DNA of 64,000 bases, from contig NZ_JASLGE010000071.1 in assembly GCF_030150285.1 (NCBI RefSeq), positions 1 through 64,000 on the forward strand, read 5' to 3'. The stretch is from Pseudomonas sp. (GTDB lineage Bacteria > Pseudomonadota > Gammaproteobacteria > Pseudomonadales > Pseudomonadaceae). Under the pieces are notes generated by a model. The model made no database searches and was not told the origin of the DNA. It was given only the letters and a program-made list of their open reading frames with translations. This document shows positions 1-8,758 of the stretch, one piece after another; position 1 is the first letter of the stretch, and each line of letters opens with the position of its first letter. The position numbers and the translations under genes were made by a program.

Positions 1-40
1 CCCAGAAAGCGATCAACTGTTTGACGTCTACTTCTGCCAT
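1..40 (-). CDS. Partial CDS running off the left edge, possible IS21-type transposase start
   Basis: The reverse strand opens with ATG at 40 and reads M-A-E-V-D-V-K-Q-L-I-A-F-W before the window ends. A GTG directly upstream (43..41) is an alternative start. No clear Shine-Dalgarno is seen. The short hydrophobic start, together with repeated ATGTGTCC-type words just upstream (88-132) that look like the multiple end repeats of IS21-family elements, suggests the first codons of a transposase gene such as istA. Too little is visible to name the family firmly. Confidence 0.3.
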   Translation of the reverse strand, partial: MAEVDVKQLIAFW

Positions 41-135
41 CACTTTTTGCGAACTATCGACGTGAACAAGCCAGATTACGGTTCATAATGTGTCCACTAT
101 GTCCCCGCACATGTGTCAACCATGTGTCCGGTCTG
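41..135. mobile_element. Probable terminal repeat region of an insertion sequence (IS21-like)
   Basis: Between the partial reverse-strand ORF and position 135 the word ATGTGTCC, or close variants, recurs at about 88, 98, 109 and 121. Closely spaced repeats of this kind near an end, with a transposase start reading away from them, are typical of IS21-family ends. The rest of the element lies outside the window, so the direct target repeat cannot be checked. Confidence 0.35.
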
Positions 136-350
136 TACAAAAGCGCAAAGTGGCCAAACGCTCATGCCCCTACCACTCGGTGCCTCGCTGGGGCTCGGCA
201 TGCCCTCACACAGGCATTGCTCCGTGGGCCCGCCGCGATCGGCCCTCCCTGGCCGTGTCGCGGCTAACCCGGCGTCCTGCCGGGTTACCCACTGCGCAAA
301 ACCTGCGTTCGGCCAGCGTGGTTTAAGGGGGCCCTTGGATCAAAAACCAG

Positions 351-447
351 ATCAAAAGATCACGAGCAAGCTCGTTCCTACAAACTCTGCCCCGTGCCAT
401 GCGTAGGAGCAGCCCGTCGACGCTCGATTGCTCGCGATCTTTTGATC
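351..447. repeat. REP/BIME pair (GAGCAAGCTCG type)
   Basis: Two inverted copies of the Pseudomonas REP sequence face each other. The left copy holds GATCACGAGCAAGCTCGTTCCTAC (ends about 389). The right copy holds GTAGGAGC...ATTGCTCGCGATCTTTTGATC (402-447). The right copy carries an internal change (AGCCCGTCGACG), so it is degenerate. The same family recurs at about 22.67, 46.7, 54.07, 55.3 and 58.0 kb. Confidence 0.8.
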
Positions 448-459
448 CAAATGACATAA

Positions 460-485
460 ACAAACCCCGCTTCGGCGGGGTTTGT
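460..485. terminator. Rho-independent terminator
   Basis: ACAAACCCCGC and GCGGGGTTTGT form a perfect stem closed by a TTCG tetraloop, with T runs after it on the plus strand and AT-rich sequence on the other. It lies just downstream of the small reverse-strand gene ending at 511 and can terminate it. Confidence 0.8.
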
Positions 486-510
486 GTTTTCAAGAGGGTG
501 GTCTCAGGGT

Positions 511-693
511 TCAGGCCTGGCGATTTTGCGCTTCCAGCTTTTCCAACTCGGCTTTGTAGTCCTGCGCGTCACTTTCGCGGTGGAACATGCCCACCAACAC
601 GTCTTGTTGATGAACATCCCAGAGGTGCACCCCATGGGCAACGAGCTGGTGGAACATACGTGAATCGTCGCGTTCAGTTACTTTGATAGTCAT
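511..693 (-). CDS. Small conserved hypothetical protein, 60 aa
   Basis: A 60-residue soluble, acidic/basic mixed protein beginning MTIKVTERDD and ending in a charged helix rich in E, K and A. It contains the segment HGVHLWDVHQQDVLVGMFHR. I recognise it as a short protein of the kind annotated as hypothetical in Pseudomonas, but I know no function for it. A terminator follows (460-485). The upstream sequence has GGAGCAAGCAG before the ATG, an acceptable ribosome site. Codon use matches neighbouring core genes, which supports it being real. Confidence 0.7.
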   Translation of the reverse strand: MTIKVTERDDSRMFHQLVAHGVHLWDVHQQDVLVGMFHRESDAQDYKAELEKLEAQNRQA

Positions 694-948
694 CTGCTTG
701 CTCCAAATTCTGATGGGCCTGCGGCAAGACGTCGCAGGCCTTCTTTATAGAATCTGTTAGCTTCCTAAGTAAATACCCTGTCGGCGTGGTGTCATGTTTG
801 TGAAAAAGCCTGAAACGCTGCAGCCCTGTAACGGCGTGGTGTTTACGGTTTCTTCCAATAGTTTTATGACAAAAGTTTCATGAAAGCAGGCTCCAGCAGT
901 CGCTGCTGAGGTGTGAAGACAGTGACAACAGGGCATTCACACGAGCCA
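694..948. other. Non-coding stretch, promoter side of the small gene
   Basis: This interval has no credible ORF. A short inverted GCCTGCGGCAAGACGTCGCAGGC repeat lies at about 717-740. The rest is AT-mixed sequence likely to hold the promoter of the reverse-strand 60-aa gene. I see no recognisable RNA or operator. Confidence 0.4.
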
Positions 949-974
949 AAAAAACCTCGCCGAAGCGAGGTTTT
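949..974. terminator. Rho-independent terminator after the DUF3108 gene
   Basis: AAAACCTCGC, a CGAA loop and GCGAGGTTTT form a 10-bp stem. T-rich sequence follows on both strands, with seven A residues on the plus strand giving the U tract on the minus strand. It lies 34 bases past the stop of the DUF3108 gene and would end the purM-purN-DUF3108 transcript. Confidence 0.85.
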
Positions 975-1007
975 CTTGGAGCTTGCTGCTTAAGGCTTGC
1001 CGCTGAA

Positions 1008-1721
1008 TCAACTGCCTTTAACAGTTTTGCCACTCACCGTGCCATCCAGCAACACGATGTTGTATTCCTTGCCGTCTTTTTCGACCTGGCGCAGTTTGAC
1101 CAGCAATGAACTCCAGTCCTTGGCGAACCACATTTGTGTGATGCGCTTGTTCTGTGTCGGGTCGCGTACACGTTCAACCTTGATGGCGTCGATCTTGCCA
1201 GCCTTGGTCTCTACGTTCTCCGGGCCGATGACGCGGAAGTCGTAGGTGTCGATCTTGTCATCGTCCACCACCTGATAGCTCATGCTCTTTTTGCCCGCCG
1301 CCACATCACGTTGCAACGCGAGTTGGTAGGTGGACTTGTCGAGCATGCCGCTCAGCAGCGGGAGTTTGACCGGGTCACCCTGGTCGGTACCGGTGACCAT
1401 TTTGGCCGACCAGTCGAAGTCCAGATCGATACTTTTCTTTTTGCCCAGACCACCCCGTTCAAAGTGGTAAGTCAGCGGGATCAGCGCGTCCTTTTCAACC
1501 TTGAGGGTGCTTTCTTCGTTCAGGCTGGCCACCAGCATCGAAGCCTTGAAGTTCAGGGTCCAGGTGCCGTTGGCGTCTCGGGTCAGGCTGCGTTCGGCAG
1601 AGCCGCTCATCGGCAACTGCTTCCAGTCTGCGGTGTAGCTGGCGTTGAAAGGCTGAAGATCGGCCGCTTGCACTGCTGGAATGGCCAGCAGGCTGAGGGC
1701 GAGGAGCAGGGCACGACGCAT
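1008..1721 (-). CDS. DUF3108 periplasmic/outer-membrane-associated protein
   Basis: The 237-aa protein has a clear signal peptide (MRRALLLALSLLAIPAVQA, cleavage after about residue 19) and then a beta-rich domain with the DUF3108 layout: an N-terminal FNASYTADWK strand, GLGKKKSIDLDF in the middle and VERVRDPTQNKRITQMWFA near the end. Proteins of this family are exported and of unknown function. It sits 8 bp after purN on the same strand, so it is probably the last gene of the purM-purN transcript, an arrangement usual in Pseudomonas. A strong terminator follows. Confidence 0.85.
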   Translation of the reverse strand: MRRALLLALSLLAIPAVQAADLQPFNASYTADWKQLPMSGSAERSLTRDANGTWTLNFKASMLVASLNEESTLKVEKDALIPLTYHFERGGLGKKKSIDLDFDWSAKMVTGTDQGDPVKLPLLSGMLDKSTYQLALQRDVAAGKKSMSYQVVDDDKIDTYDFRVIGPENVETKAGKIDAIKVERVRDPTQNKRITQMWFAKDWSSLLVKLRQVEKDGKEYNIVLLDGTVSGKTVKGS

Positions 1722-1729
1722 AATGTCTC

Positions 1730-2380
1730 CTAGGTTCGTATCAAGTGGCCGCTGGCCGCAAGTAATTGACCGTCTAATAATGCGCCACGTTCGTCAAGTG
1801 ACAAGCGACCTTCGGCAAACCAGCGCACTGCAAGCGGGTAAATCTGGTGTTCTTGAGCGTGAACCCGTTGTGCCAGAGTGGAGGCCGTGTCGTCACGCGC
1901 TACCGATAACATGGCTTGTACGACCAGAGGCCCGCCATCAAGTTCCTCGGTGACGAAGTGCACGCTACAGCCGTGCTCGTGATCGCCGGCTTCCAGCGCC
2001 CGCTGATGCGTGTGCAAACCTTTGTATTTAGGCAGAAGCGAGGGGTGGATGTTGAGCAGGCGGCCTTGATAGTGACGCACGAAATCGGCGCTGAGGATAC
2101 GCATGAACCCGGCGAGAACCACCAATTGCGGCTTGAAGGTGTCGATCACGTCGATCAGTGCCGCATCGAAGGCCGTGCGGCCCTCGAAGGCGGTGTGATC
2201 CAGTACGCGGGTGTCGATACCCGCGTCTTTGGCGCGTTGCAGGCCGTAGGCATCGGCGCGGTTGGAAATCACCGCGCGGATTCTGGCCGGGCTTGCCTGG
2301 ACGTCATCGCTGTCGATCAAGGCCTGCAAGTTGCTGCCTGTACCAGACAGCAGTACCACTACATCACAGGTATCGGGCAT
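1730..2380 (-). CDS. purN: Phosphoribosylglycinamide formyltransferase PurN
   Basis: GAR transformylase catalyses step 3 of purine synthesis, moving a formyl group from 10-formyl-THF to GAR. The 216-aa chain shows the family landmarks: VVLLSGTGSNLQAL at the N terminus, the catalytic triad region AGFMRIL followed by NIHPSLLPKYKG (Asn and His), and HFVTEELDGG containing the catalytic Asp. Its ATG shares one base with the purM stop (TAATG at 2378-2382), so the two are translationally coupled. Confidence 0.97.
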   Translation of the reverse strand: MPDTCDVVVLLSGTGSNLQALIDSDDVQASPARIRAVISNRADAYGLQRAKDAGIDTRVLDHTAFEGRTAFDAALIDVIDTFKPQLVVLAGFMRILSADFVRHYQGRLLNIHPSLLPKYKGLHTHQRALEAGDHEHGCSVHFVTEELDGGPLVVQAMLSVARDDTASTLAQRVHAQEHQIYPLAVRWFAEGRLSLDERGALLDGQLLAASGHLIRT

Positions 2381-3438
2381 TAGTGCGCCTTGAGGTTTTG
2401 CAGCTCAACTTGCGCAGCACCTTCGGCGGCTGTTGCGATCTGGCCGATCACCCACGGTTGCTCGCCGGCTTCACGCAGCACGTTCAGTGCGGTTTCAACG
2501 TCGGCCTGGGCCACACAGATCACCATGCCAACGCCGCAGTTCAGCACGCGGTGCATTTCGGTTTCAGCGACGTTGCCTTTTTCCTGCAGCCAGTCGAAGA
2601 CGGCCGGGCGCTGCCAGCTGGCCACGTCAACCACGGCTTGTGCGCCTTTGGGCAGCACGCGCGGGATGTTGTCCAGCAGGCCACCCCCGGTGATGTGGGC
2701 CATGGCTTTGACGACGCCGGTGTCCTTGATCAGCTTGAGCAGCGGCTTGACGTAGATGCGGGTCGGGGCCATCAGCAGATCGGTCAGTGGTTGGCCGTCG
2801 AGCTGGATGTTTTCGATGTCGGCACCGGACACTTCGATGATTTTACGGATCAGCGAGTAACCGTTGGAGTGCGGGCCCGAAGACGGCAGCGCGAGCAGGG
2901 CGTCACCGGCAGCCACTTTGGAACCGTCGATGATTTCAGATTTTTCGACAACGCCGACGCAGAAACCGGCCAGGTCGTAGTCTTCGCCTTCGTACATGCC
3001 CGGCATTTCAGCGGTTTCGCCGCCTACCAGCGAGCAGCCCGACAGTTCGCAGCCAGCGCCGATACCGGTGACCACCTGGGTGGCGGTTTCAACGTTGAGC
3101 TTGCCGGTGGCGTAGTAGTCAAGGAAGAACAGCGGTTCTGCGCCGCACACGATCAGGTCGTTAACGCACATGGCCACCAGGTCGATGCCGATGCTGTCGT
3201 GTTTGTTCAGGTTCAGTGCCAAACGCAGTTTGGTACCCACGCCGTCAGTGCCGGAAACCAGCACAGGCTGTTTGTAGCCGGCCGGAATTTCGCAGAGGGC
3301 GCCAAAACCGCCGAGGCCGCCCATCACTTCCGGGCGTGCAGTGCGCTTGGCCACGCTCTTGATGCGTTCGACCAATGCTTCACCGGCGTCGATGTCTACA
3401 CCGGCGTCTTTGTAGCTCAGGGATGGTTGCTTGCTCAT
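2380..3438 (-). CDS. purM: Phosphoribosylformylglycinamidine cyclo-ligase PurM
   Basis: AIR synthetase closes the imidazole ring in purine synthesis in an ATP-dependent reaction. The 352-aa protein is full length. It begins MSKQPSLSYKDAGVDIDAG and carries VSGTDGVGTKL, the conserved AMCVNDLIVCGAEPLFFLDYYA block, GGETAEMPGMY and HITGGGLLDNIPR, all diagnostic of PurM. It is the first gene of the minus-strand purM-purN-DUF3108 set. The 380 bp upstream are shared with the divergent DUF2066 gene. Confidence 0.98.
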   Translation of the reverse strand: MSKQPSLSYKDAGVDIDAGEALVERIKSVAKRTARPEVMGGLGGFGALCEIPAGYKQPVLVSGTDGVGTKLRLALNLNKHDSIGIDLVAMCVNDLIVCGAEPLFFLDYYATGKLNVETATQVVTGIGAGCELSGCSLVGGETAEMPGMYEGEDYDLAGFCVGVVEKSEIIDGSKVAAGDALLALPSSGPHSNGYSLIRKIIEVSGADIENIQLDGQPLTDLLMAPTRIYVKPLLKLIKDTGVVKAMAHITGGGLLDNIPRVLPKGAQAVVDVASWQRPAVFDWLQEKGNVAETEMHRVLNCGVGMVICVAQADVETALNVLREAGEQPWVIGQIATAAEGAAQVELQNLKAH

Positions 3439-3820
3439 AATCCAGGCCTTTAGGGGGGATTCGGGGGTATCGACCGATCTCAGGGGGCTCGTTAAGAAGT
3501 GCTCATCGATGCAATCAGAGCCTTTTCAGGAGGCCCGGCTGTTGCCGGTCTGCGAAGGCGCGCGATTTTATCAGGCTTGAGGGGCAGCGGCCATCCTCGG
3601 GCCGACGGGCAGGGTTATATCGAGTGAAAAAAACCTTTTTTAGTCGTGCTGGCTGCTACGCGCGGGTCTGTATAAGGTATAGCGCTTCACTTTTGATTTT
3701 TTATGACTGTATGAAAACTTCGCAGAAGGTCTGAATGATTTGGCCACGGCCCTGTCAGAAGCTTTATCGAGTGTTCTTGTATGGCCTTTTAATACTGCCT
3801 TTTGTCACCGGGAATTCTTC
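3439..3820. promoter_or_regulatory. Divergent promoter region between purM and the DUF2066 gene
   Basis: About 380 bp with no credible coding. It must hold the purM promoter (minus) and the promoter of the DUF2066-permease pair (plus). AT-rich blocks with TATAAG and TATAGC words at about 3671-3682 are possible -10 elements. I could not recognise a specific regulator site. Confidence 0.4.
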
Positions 3821-4846
3821 ATGCGTTTCTATCAATGTGTTGCAGTGGGCTGTTTGTCATTGTTCAGTCTTGCCAGTCATGCCCAGGTGTTGACCGACCT
3901 TTATCAAGTCCGAGAACCCGTTACCAGCCAATCGCCAGAAGAGCGTTCTCAGGCCACGCAAAAAGCCTTGGAGACGCTGGTGCTGCGCCTTACCGGTGAT
4001 GCCAAGGCGATTCAGAGCCCGGCATTGGAAGCCATTCGCAAAGACCCGCAGCAAATAATCAGCCAATACGGTTATGACGCCGGCCCCCCTGAGGCTTTGC
4101 GTGTCGACTTCGATGCGGTGAGCACCGACCGGGCTTTGCGTCAGGCTGGGCTATCGTTGTGGGGCAGTAACCGGCCAGCGCTGCTGGGCTGGTGGTTGAG
4201 CGATTCGGTTGAGGGCTCAAGCCTGGTGGGTGATGGTCAGTCGGCGGCTGAACCCTTGCGAAGGGCTGCTCAGCATCGCGGCTTGCCGTTGCGTTTGCCG
4301 TTGGCGGACCTGGGTGAGCAACTGGTGGGCACTGCCGAAAACCTTGAGGGTGCAGACCCGGCACCTTTGAAGGAGGCTTCTGAACGTTACGGTGCGGATG
4401 GGCTGCTGGCGGTCCACGCCCGCGAAGGTGACGGTCAATGGCAAGCGCAATGGCGTTTGTGGCAAGGCGATCAGCAAGAGCAAGGCCGTGTACAGGCGGC
4501 AGATCAAGCTGCCTTGGCCGATGCGGTGATGCTCGCGGTCAGTGAGCGCCTGGCCCCGCGTTATGCGGTCAAGCCCGGCGTATCCTCAGACCAGTTGCTC
4601 GAAGTGCAGGGCATGACGCTGGAACGTTATGCGCAGTTGGGGCATTTGCTGGATCCGTTTGGCGGCCAGCTTAAAAGCGTCAGTGGTGATCGAATTGTCT
4701 ACCAGGTGAACGGTAGCGCCGAGCAACTGCGTTCTCAGTTGGGGCTGGCCCAGTTGCATGAAGTGCCTGCCGATTCGGTGCCCGTTGCACAGGTCGATGG
4801 GCAGGCGAGTGCATCACCCGGCGTGCAGTTGCGGTTTAGCTGGTAG
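3821..4846 (+). CDS. DUF2066 domain-containing exported protein
   Basis: I start this at ATG 3821, giving 341 aa, because it opens with a signal peptide (MRFYQCVAVGCLSLFSLASHA, cleavage near residue 21). An upstream in-frame ATG at 3740 would bury it. The mature part starts with VLTDLYQVREPV, then SPEERSQATQKALETLVLRLTGD, the signature of DUF2066. Members are periplasmic, have no known function, and lie beside purM and hda in Pseudomonas. The permease gene follows after 33 bp, probably on the same transcript. Confidence 0.85.
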   Translation: MRFYQCVAVGCLSLFSLASHAQVLTDLYQVREPVTSQSPEERSQATQKALETLVLRLTGDAKAIQSPALEAIRKDPQQIISQYGYDAGPPEALRVDFDAVSTDRALRQAGLSLWGSNRPALLGWWLSDSVEGSSLVGDGQSAAEPLRRAAQHRGLPLRLPLADLGEQLVGTAENLEGADPAPLKEASERYGADGLLAVHAREGDGQWQAQWRLWQGDQQEQGRVQAADQAALADAVMLAVSERLAPRYAVKPGVSSDQLLEVQGMTLERYAQLGHLLDPFGGQLKSVSGDRIVYQVNGSAEQLRSQLGLAQLHEVPADSVPVAQVDGQASASPGVQLRFSW

Positions 4847-4879
4847 GTTGCTTCTTCTCTCTATAAAGGATGGCTGACT

Positions 4880-5953
4880 ATGACGGACTCACGGCGATGG
4901 GTGTGGTGGGGGGTAGCCCTGGCGCTGGGCCTCTTTATTTATGTGTTGCGTCCGATCCTCACGCCGTTTCTGGTCGCGATCTTGTTGGCCTATATGTTCG
5001 ACCCTGTCGTTGGGCGTTTGGAACGTTTCGGCCTGTCCAGAACCTGGGGCACGGTCACGGTGTTTGCGTTATTCACCGTGATTGTGGTGGCCCTGATACT
5101 GGTGCTGGTGCCGCTGCTGGCCAAGCAATTGATGAAGCTCTATGAACTCGCGCCGTTGATTCTGGACTGGTTGCAGCACACCGCCATGCCCTGGGCGCAG
5201 GCCAAGTTAGGCTTGAGTGACGGTTTCTGGAAGTTCGACAAGATCAAGGCCGCGATCACCGCGCACATGGGTCAGACCACCGATATCGTCGGTGTGGTGC
5301 TGTCCCAGGCCACGGCTTCGAGCTTGGCGCTGATTGGCTTTCTGGCCAACCTGGTGCTGATTCCGGTGGTGGCGTTCTACCTGCTGCGTGACTGGGATGT
5401 CTTGCTGGCCAAGCTTCGCGGTTTACTGCCCCGTGATCGTGAACCGCAGATTGTGTCGTTGGTCAAGGAGTGTCACGACGTGCTCGGTGCGTTTGTTCGC
5501 GGGCAACTGTTGGTGATGCTGGCGCTGGGAGTGATCTACTCGGCTGGTCTGATGCTGTTGGGTCTGGAACTGGGGCTGTTGATTGGCTTGATGGCGGGGC
5601 TGGCGGCCATCGTGCCTTATATGGGTTTTGTCGTGGGGATTGGCGCAGCACTGATCGCAGGGCTATTCCAGTTCAGTGGTGACTTGTACCCGATGCTGGG
5701 CATCGTGGCGGTGTTTATGGTCGGGCAGGCGTTGGAAGGTATGGTGCTCACACCGCTGCTGGTGGGGGACCGGATCGGCCTGCACCCGGTTGCGGTCATC
5801 TTTGCGATCCTGGCCGGCGGTGAGCTGTTTGGCTTTACCGGCGTATTGCTGGCGTTGCCGGTGGCGGCCGTGATCATGGTGCTGGTGCGCCATGTGCACG
5901 ATTTGTATAAAGAATCGCAAGTTTACAAGCGCGAAGAAGACCCGCAACTGTAG
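4880..5953 (+). CDS. AI-2E family (PerM-type) inner-membrane transporter
   Basis: A 357-aa polytopic membrane protein with about eight transmembrane segments. Two N-terminal helices, a soluble segment and a C-terminal helical cluster contain the conserved PVVAFYLLRDWD motif, QLLVMLALGVIYSAGL and GDRIGLHPVAVIFAILAGGELFGF. These are hallmarks of the AI-2E/PerM (UPF0118) permease family, whose substrates are mostly unknown. It follows the DUF2066 gene. In related genomes hda comes next, but here a lyase gene on the opposite strand intervenes. Confidence 0.9.
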   Translation: MTDSRRWVWWGVALALGLFIYVLRPILTPFLVAILLAYMFDPVVGRLERFGLSRTWGTVTVFALFTVIVVALILVLVPLLAKQLMKLYELAPLILDWLQHTAMPWAQAKLGLSDGFWKFDKIKAAITAHMGQTTDIVGVVLSQATASSLALIGFLANLVLIPVVAFYLLRDWDVLLAKLRGLLPRDREPQIVSLVKECHDVLGAFVRGQLLVMLALGVIYSAGLMLLGLELGLLIGLMAGLAAIVPYMGFVVGIGAALIAGLFQFSGDLYPMLGIVAVFMVGQALEGMVLTPLLVGDRIGLHPVAVIFAILAGGELFGFTGVLLALPVAAVIMVLVRHVHDLYKESQVYKREEDPQL

Positions 5954-5998
5954 CCCCTGGTCATGGCTGACGAGGGGCCTTGGCGGGAGGCAGCGAGG

Positions 5999-8758
5999 TT
6001 ATGCCAGTGATTGAAGGTGCGTGACACTTTTACCGGCGTCGTCTCCCGTGGGTAAGGTGATCGTGATTGTCGCCAGCAAAGGGGATGAACCCTCTTTACT
6101 GGCGCTGGACGCCACAATGAACCTGGCTTCGGCAAGGGCTTGAGTGGGGTCCGCGCAGGTTATGACGAGATGGGCACCTTTCTTTTCACAAATAAACGAC
6201 ACGGTGTCCAGCGGGGTGACGGACAGTGTGCTGGTGAGTGAAACGGTCAGCGGCACTTCACCGTTAAAGACGGCGCCGATCGCTCGGGGCGGGGTTTGGG
6301 TGACCGCGGCATGGCCATAGCGATTGATGATGACGTAGTGCGCATCGCTGAGGCTGGACAGTGGCCCTATTTCATAGTGATAGCGGGCTTCTTGAGTGCA
6401 AGGGTGTGTGATCCACACTGAAAACACGGGGGCTTTTATAAGGTCCGTGCTGCCAAAGGTATTAATGTCTCTCCAGCGGCCAGTTTGCTCAGTGATTTGC
6501 AAAGTGACGGGTTCAATGTCAAAGAATCTGTAATAAAGACCGTCATGCTCTATTTGAGCAATCGATGATGAGCTGAGTGTGTAAGGCAAGGTGGCGGTGT
6601 GCGAGGTTCCATCGCGTAACTTGACCGTGACCGTTCCATTTAGCAGGCACTGATTGACTTGAGTTGTAACGGGGGCTGAGGCGGCTGCGGTATCAATATT
6701 CGAACCGATGAATACAGCGCGTTCGGGTAAGGCGATGATGCTTTTTTGCGCATGGCTGATATTGCCTTTTGTCAGCGTCATGCTGTTAATGCCGCAGCGT
6801 CCATCACTGGCCCCGCCGGCATAAGCGTGGCTGCCCCAAGCGCCGACGCCCCAGTTGATCAGCGGAAACTTAAAGTCCGGGTTCTGCTCGACGGTGGTTC
6901 CAGGGAGTTTTTGCCAGTCCCACACGGGTTGTATGTCGCGATACTCATTGCCATGTCGATAGATGAAGCAGGAGCCGTTGCCGACATAGTAGCCCTTCAA
7001 GTTTCCACCGTTGCCACTTTCGCACCCCACTGTCCTGTTGGAAATGCACTTGGCAAAGAGCCCGAATTCAGAAGTGAAGTGAGTCATATAGTCATTGACC
7101 CAGAAGGCGCGGTTACCGATGTAAAACGAGTTTTGTGCTTCATCGCCGTTGGCGCGTTTTATCAGTTCTGCTAAGGCATCCGGGTAAAGCGGTCCACTCT
7201 TCAACAGTTGTTTGGCCCAGCTTGCAAGGGATGAGATGTTTTTCAGCCCTTCACTGATGGATCGGCCGCGTGTGTGCATATCAAAGGTATAGGCGTAGCC
7301 CATCCAGCCCATGCCCTCAATGATGAACTGCTCCAGCGAACGTAGCGCCGGTGATGAGAGTGAAAAGATTCCGCTGGACACTGAAAGGCTTTCGAATATG
7401 CGGCCCAGTAATTCAGTGCCGTAGGCGCTGGCATAGAGTTGCGAATATTGCCCGTCACCTGGGTTGTGCTGGCTATAGGAATTGTCGAGGCTGATGCCTT
7501 CTCCGTTCTCCTTGCCATGGCGCTCCACCGGGAAGCACAAGGTCGACAGCATCTGGTAAGCAGCGTAGGTGCTTTGCAGGGCAAATGTGGACCCTTGGGT
7601 CTTCCAGTCAGCAAGGCTCCAGATCAACTGTATATAGCAATAGTCGGCCAGGTTGGCACCTGTTTCAGGGGCGTCTGCGTGGGTGGTTTTTTTGATGTAA
7701 TCAAAGAATACCTTCAGGCTGTCATTGCGCATCAGGGTCGACAGTAAAAGTGCGGCAATCGATGCTTTTTTACCGAGGCCAATATGCCGGTCCCACCAGT
7801 TGATAGGGTCGTAATCTTGCTGGCCATAAAAATTCAGGGCATCTACTGCGCATAGGCTAAAGCGTTCGGGCGTAGCGTCTTGGTATCGGGCAATGTAATC
7901 GGCCATGGCCTTGACTCTATCAATGTGTAAATAGAGTGGTGCCGGGTCGATGTCCTGTTTGCCTTCAGGCGGGTAGTCGATGTCGTTGAAACGACCATTT
8001 TGGCAAGCTAGAACCCATTGTTCGATGTCCGCATGCTCGGGCGGTATGGCGCTGTGCTTAGCAATCAACTGAGCGTGCACCGTTTCGGCACTGTGTTTAA
8101 TGTGCTCAGGCAGTATGTGCTGCAACGTGACCGTCAACCCCGACAGGGCGGGCAGCCAGAGCACATTCCGGTATCCGCTGTATTGAGGTGTGATCTGGCG
8201 GGTTTCCTGGTTTTTTTCACCTGCGCGCAACAAGGGGCTATTGGCATTGATGTAGCGACTCAGAAAGTAGGGCCAGTTGTACCGCGAGGATTCGACGGGC
8301 GTGGGGTTAAAAGTCAAAGTCTCTATAACCTTTGCGCTGGAGGGGTCCATCACCTGTAGGGTTATTGACGCGCCCGGCAGCAGGTTGCCCGAGGATTCAA
8401 TCAGGCCTGAATTTAGCCAGTTCTTCAAATGGCAGGCGGTGGTGAATACCCGTACATTCAGAAAACTGGCATACCACAGTGCATTGAGGTAACCGCTGTA
8501 ATGGGTTTTGAAACGCTCACCCTCTTTTTCACCGGCGCGGATGATGGCTGAGGTTTGGTTGAGGGTGTCAGAGAAGAACTTCGGCCAAGTGTATTGGCTT
8601 TGCTCGGCTGTGGTGGGGGCATAGTCAACCCGGCTCAAAACACGGCCATTGTCATTATCGATAGCGTATGCACAGATGACCTCCCCTGGCAGTGCGTCTC
8701 GATCCGAAATGATGTTGGCACCTTTCATCTCAGCCCATACATCCAACTGCTTGTTCAT
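5999..8758 (-). CDS. Polysaccharide lyase family 8 protein with two N-terminal repeats
   Basis: A 919-aa protein. Residues about 25-105 and 128-212 are copies of one domain; both contain a Y-x-WP-x-F segment, RAGEK, then YSGY-x-N-x-LW. From about residue 225 it matches the PL8 hyaluronate/chondroitin/xanthan lyase plan: TGAN (N369), NSYSQHNP with H431, AYG with Y446, TRGRSISEG (R497/R499), and later GYYVGNGSCFIYRHG plus LPGTTVEQ. These fit the Asn/His/Tyr/Arg catalytic set, although a few extra residues lie between H431 and Y446. Such enzymes cleave uronic-acid polysaccharides by beta-elimination. The start MNKQLDVWAEMKG shows no signal peptide, which is odd for a lyase. It is oriented against, and inserted between, genes that are normally adjacent, so it was probably acquired. 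Confidence 0.85.
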   Translation of the reverse strand: MNKQLDVWAEMKGANIISDRDALPGEVICAYAIDNDNGRVLSRVDYAPTTAEQSQYTWPKFFSDTLNQTSAIIRAGEKEGERFKTHYSGYLNALWYASFLNVRVFTTACHLKNWLNSGLIESSGNLLPGASITLQVMDPSSAKVIETLTFNPTPVESSRYNWPYFLSRYINANSPLLRAGEKNQETRQITPQYSGYRNVLWLPALSGLTVTLQHILPEHIKHSAETVHAQLIAKHSAIPPEHADIEQWVLACQNGRFNDIDYPPEGKQDIDPAPLYLHIDRVKAMADYIARYQDATPERFSLCAVDALNFYGQQDYDPINWWDRHIGLGKKASIAALLLSTLMRNDSLKVFFDYIKKTTHADAPETGANLADYCYIQLIWSLADWKTQGSTFALQSTYAAYQMLSTLCFPVERHGKENGEGISLDNSYSQHNPGDGQYSQLYASAYGTELLGRIFESLSVSSGIFSLSSPALRSLEQFIIEGMGWMGYAYTFDMHTRGRSISEGLKNISSLASWAKQLLKSGPLYPDALAELIKRANGDEAQNSFYIGNRAFWVNDYMTHFTSEFGLFAKCISNRTVGCESGNGGNLKGYYVGNGSCFIYRHGNEYRDIQPVWDWQKLPGTTVEQNPDFKFPLINWGVGAWGSHAYAGGASDGRCGINSMTLTKGNISHAQKSIIALPERAVFIGSNIDTAAASAPVTTQVNQCLLNGTVTVKLRDGTSHTATLPYTLSSSSIAQIEHDGLYYRFFDIEPVTLQITEQTGRWRDINTFGSTDLIKAPVFSVWITHPCTQEARYHYEIGPLSSLSDAHYVIINRYGHAAVTQTPPRAIGAVFNGEVPLTVSLTSTLSVTPLDTVSFICEKKGAHLVITCADPTQALAEARFIVASSASKEGSSPLLATITITLPTGDDAGKSVTHLQSLA

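Noticed and set aside
351..447. CRISPR-like repeat array
   Set aside because: Only two inverted REP copies are present with no regular spacer series. No array was seen anywhere in the window.
2158..3453. Long plus-strand frame of about 430 codons over purN/purM
   Set aside because: It is antisense to clear purM and purN sequence. High GC at third positions of real genes produces such open mirror frames, and its protein is low-complexity in His/Ala/Gly with no family pattern.
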